From a virus: DNA of 22,746 nt. The notes under the pieces are model-generated. The model did not search any database. It was not told where the DNA came from and saw nothing but the letters and a program-made list of their open reading frames with translations. Shown piece after piece: positions 22,174 to 22,746 of the stretch (positions within the stretch are counted from its first letter, which is position 1; the number at the start of each line of letters is the position of its first letter). The DNA lies in IMG/VR virus record IMGVR_UViG_3300024431_000027, positions 1 to 22,746 of that record, one strand, 5' to 3'. The translations under genes and the position numbers were made by a program.

Positions 22174-22746
22174 GCTTCTTCAACCGTCGCTCCGCAATAT
22201 CACGTGCACGTGCACGCTCCTTGGATTCGACGGAGTCTACCACGGTAAACGGACCAAAATATTTATCCATGAGCAGACGCAAGGCTTGCGTAGCTGTGTC
22301 GAGTAGATCGTCGCGCTCTGTGGAGCCGGGACCGACGTAAGAACAAATTTGTGAGATGAGTGGATCGGCCCATGATTTAAAATTCCCCGGATTGATCTCC
22401 GACTCAACAGCCCAGACGCGACTGGCTGCAAACATTGGAGAGACATAGTGCAGTCGCGTTAACTTGTCTTCATTACCCGGATTGTAGCCATGAGTCAAGA
22501 TGTTCTCTTCCGCAAGCTGCTGACGGATTGATATTCCGGACGCTTTTTCTTCGATCAAAATAATGTCGGCCAGACGCCCCTGATGCTTTGCGCGCTGTGA
22601 TTTCGCCTTGATCATCGGCTTAATCATCGGCTCGTCAGCGTCACCGTAGGTGTACAACATTTCTTTCTTGATACGACGCACCAAGTTAGGGAAGCCCAGC
22701 CAGTCTTCCCACGCGTCGAGCAGGATCACCTGTGGAAGGGGTGGCT
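22154..22746 (-). CDS. Large terminase subunit, C-terminal nuclease part (partial)
   Basis: The frame is open to the window edge (it reads PPLPQ before VILLDAWEDW), so the ATPase domain and start lie outside. The piece matches the RNase H-like nuclease end of phage large terminases: VILLDAWEDWLGFPNLVRRI near the edge, then ADIILIEEKASGISIRQQL, the usual (L/I)IE-K-SG motif with a central Glu. STERDDLLDTATQALRLLMD follows, whose DD/D residues fit the last metal-binding motif. It cuts concatemeric DNA during packaging into the prohead through the portal. A basic tail (RARDIAERRLKKRENPYG) ends the protein and overlaps the Cys-rich gene. Confidence 0.88.
   Translation of the reverse strand, partial: PPLPQVILLDAWEDWLGFPNLVRRIKKEMLYTYGDADEPMIKPMIKAKSQRAKHQGRLADIILIEEKASGISIRQQLAEENILTHGYNPGNEDKLTRLHYVSPMFAASRVWAVESEINPGNFKSWADPLISQICSYVGPGSTERDDLLDTATQALRLLMDKYFGPFTVVDSVESKERARARDIAERRLKKRENPYG

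Noticed and set aside
1-22746. Genome-wide reassignment of TAG to an amino acid
   Set aside because: TAG ends about nine genes here, including the GroES-like protein, the 240-aa protein, the 647-aa fibre and the holin. After several of these the frame closes again within a few codons and the next gene starts in another frame with an SD. TAG behaves as an ordinary stop, so only the specific junctions deserve attention.

Overview
The window is a continuous stretch of a tailed double-stranded DNA phage genome (Caudoviricetes) or a prophage. It carries morphogenesis, fibre and lysis genes. Every gene I can support lies on the minus strand, so the biological order runs from base 22746 down to base 1. 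Genes are packed tightly: many starts overlap the previous stop (ATGA, TGATG or TAATG) or follow within a few bases of a Shine-Dalgarno (SD) sequence. I see no tRNA, insertion sequence, integrase, CRISPR array or replication gene. No stretch over 300 bases lacks a gene; the longest untranslated gap is 99 bases (14975-15073).

Head module, in transcription order: the C-terminal nuclease part of the large terminase (cut by the window edge), a Cys-rich small protein, the portal, a charged coiled-coil ORF that is in frame with the portal behind one amber codon, two small unknowns, a GroES-like co-chaperonin, an acidic scaffold-like protein, a conserved unknown, a decoration-like protein and the major capsid protein. 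The capsid gene has a hairpin just upstream of its ribosome binding site and an intrinsic terminator just downstream.

Appendage and accessory module (14974-5064): two small beta-rich proteins, a long coiled-coil protein, a 647-residue fibre with YadA-like glycine-rich repeats, a helical unknown, a PAPS-type sulfotransferase, a Lys/Gly-rich basic protein with a possible Arg-Gly micro-gene after it, a neck adaptor carrying an inserted discoidin-like domain, a Cys-containing small protein and a 936-residue modular fibre.

Lysis and distal module (5031-1): a small unknown, a one-helix coiled-coil membrane protein (i-spanin-like), an M15 peptidase endolysin, a two-helix holin candidate, a lipoprotein (o-spanin-like), an acidic small protein, a second adaptor-like protein and the first 720 codons of a third fibre that runs off the window.

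The portal is of the long P22-like kind, gp4-like adaptors are present, and no tape-measure or tail-tube gene is seen. These fit a short-tailed (podovirus-like) virion, but genes outside the window could change that. The lipoprotein plus coiled-coil membrane protein suggests a Gram-negative host. The mix of GroES-like protein, sulfotransferase, discoidin-carrying adaptor and modular fibres resembles environmental, especially aquatic, phages as I know them; this is inference, not a database result. The most distinctive points are the capsid-folding gene inside the head cluster, the sulfotransferase inside the virion cluster, the amber-split portal, and the modules shared among three fibre genes.
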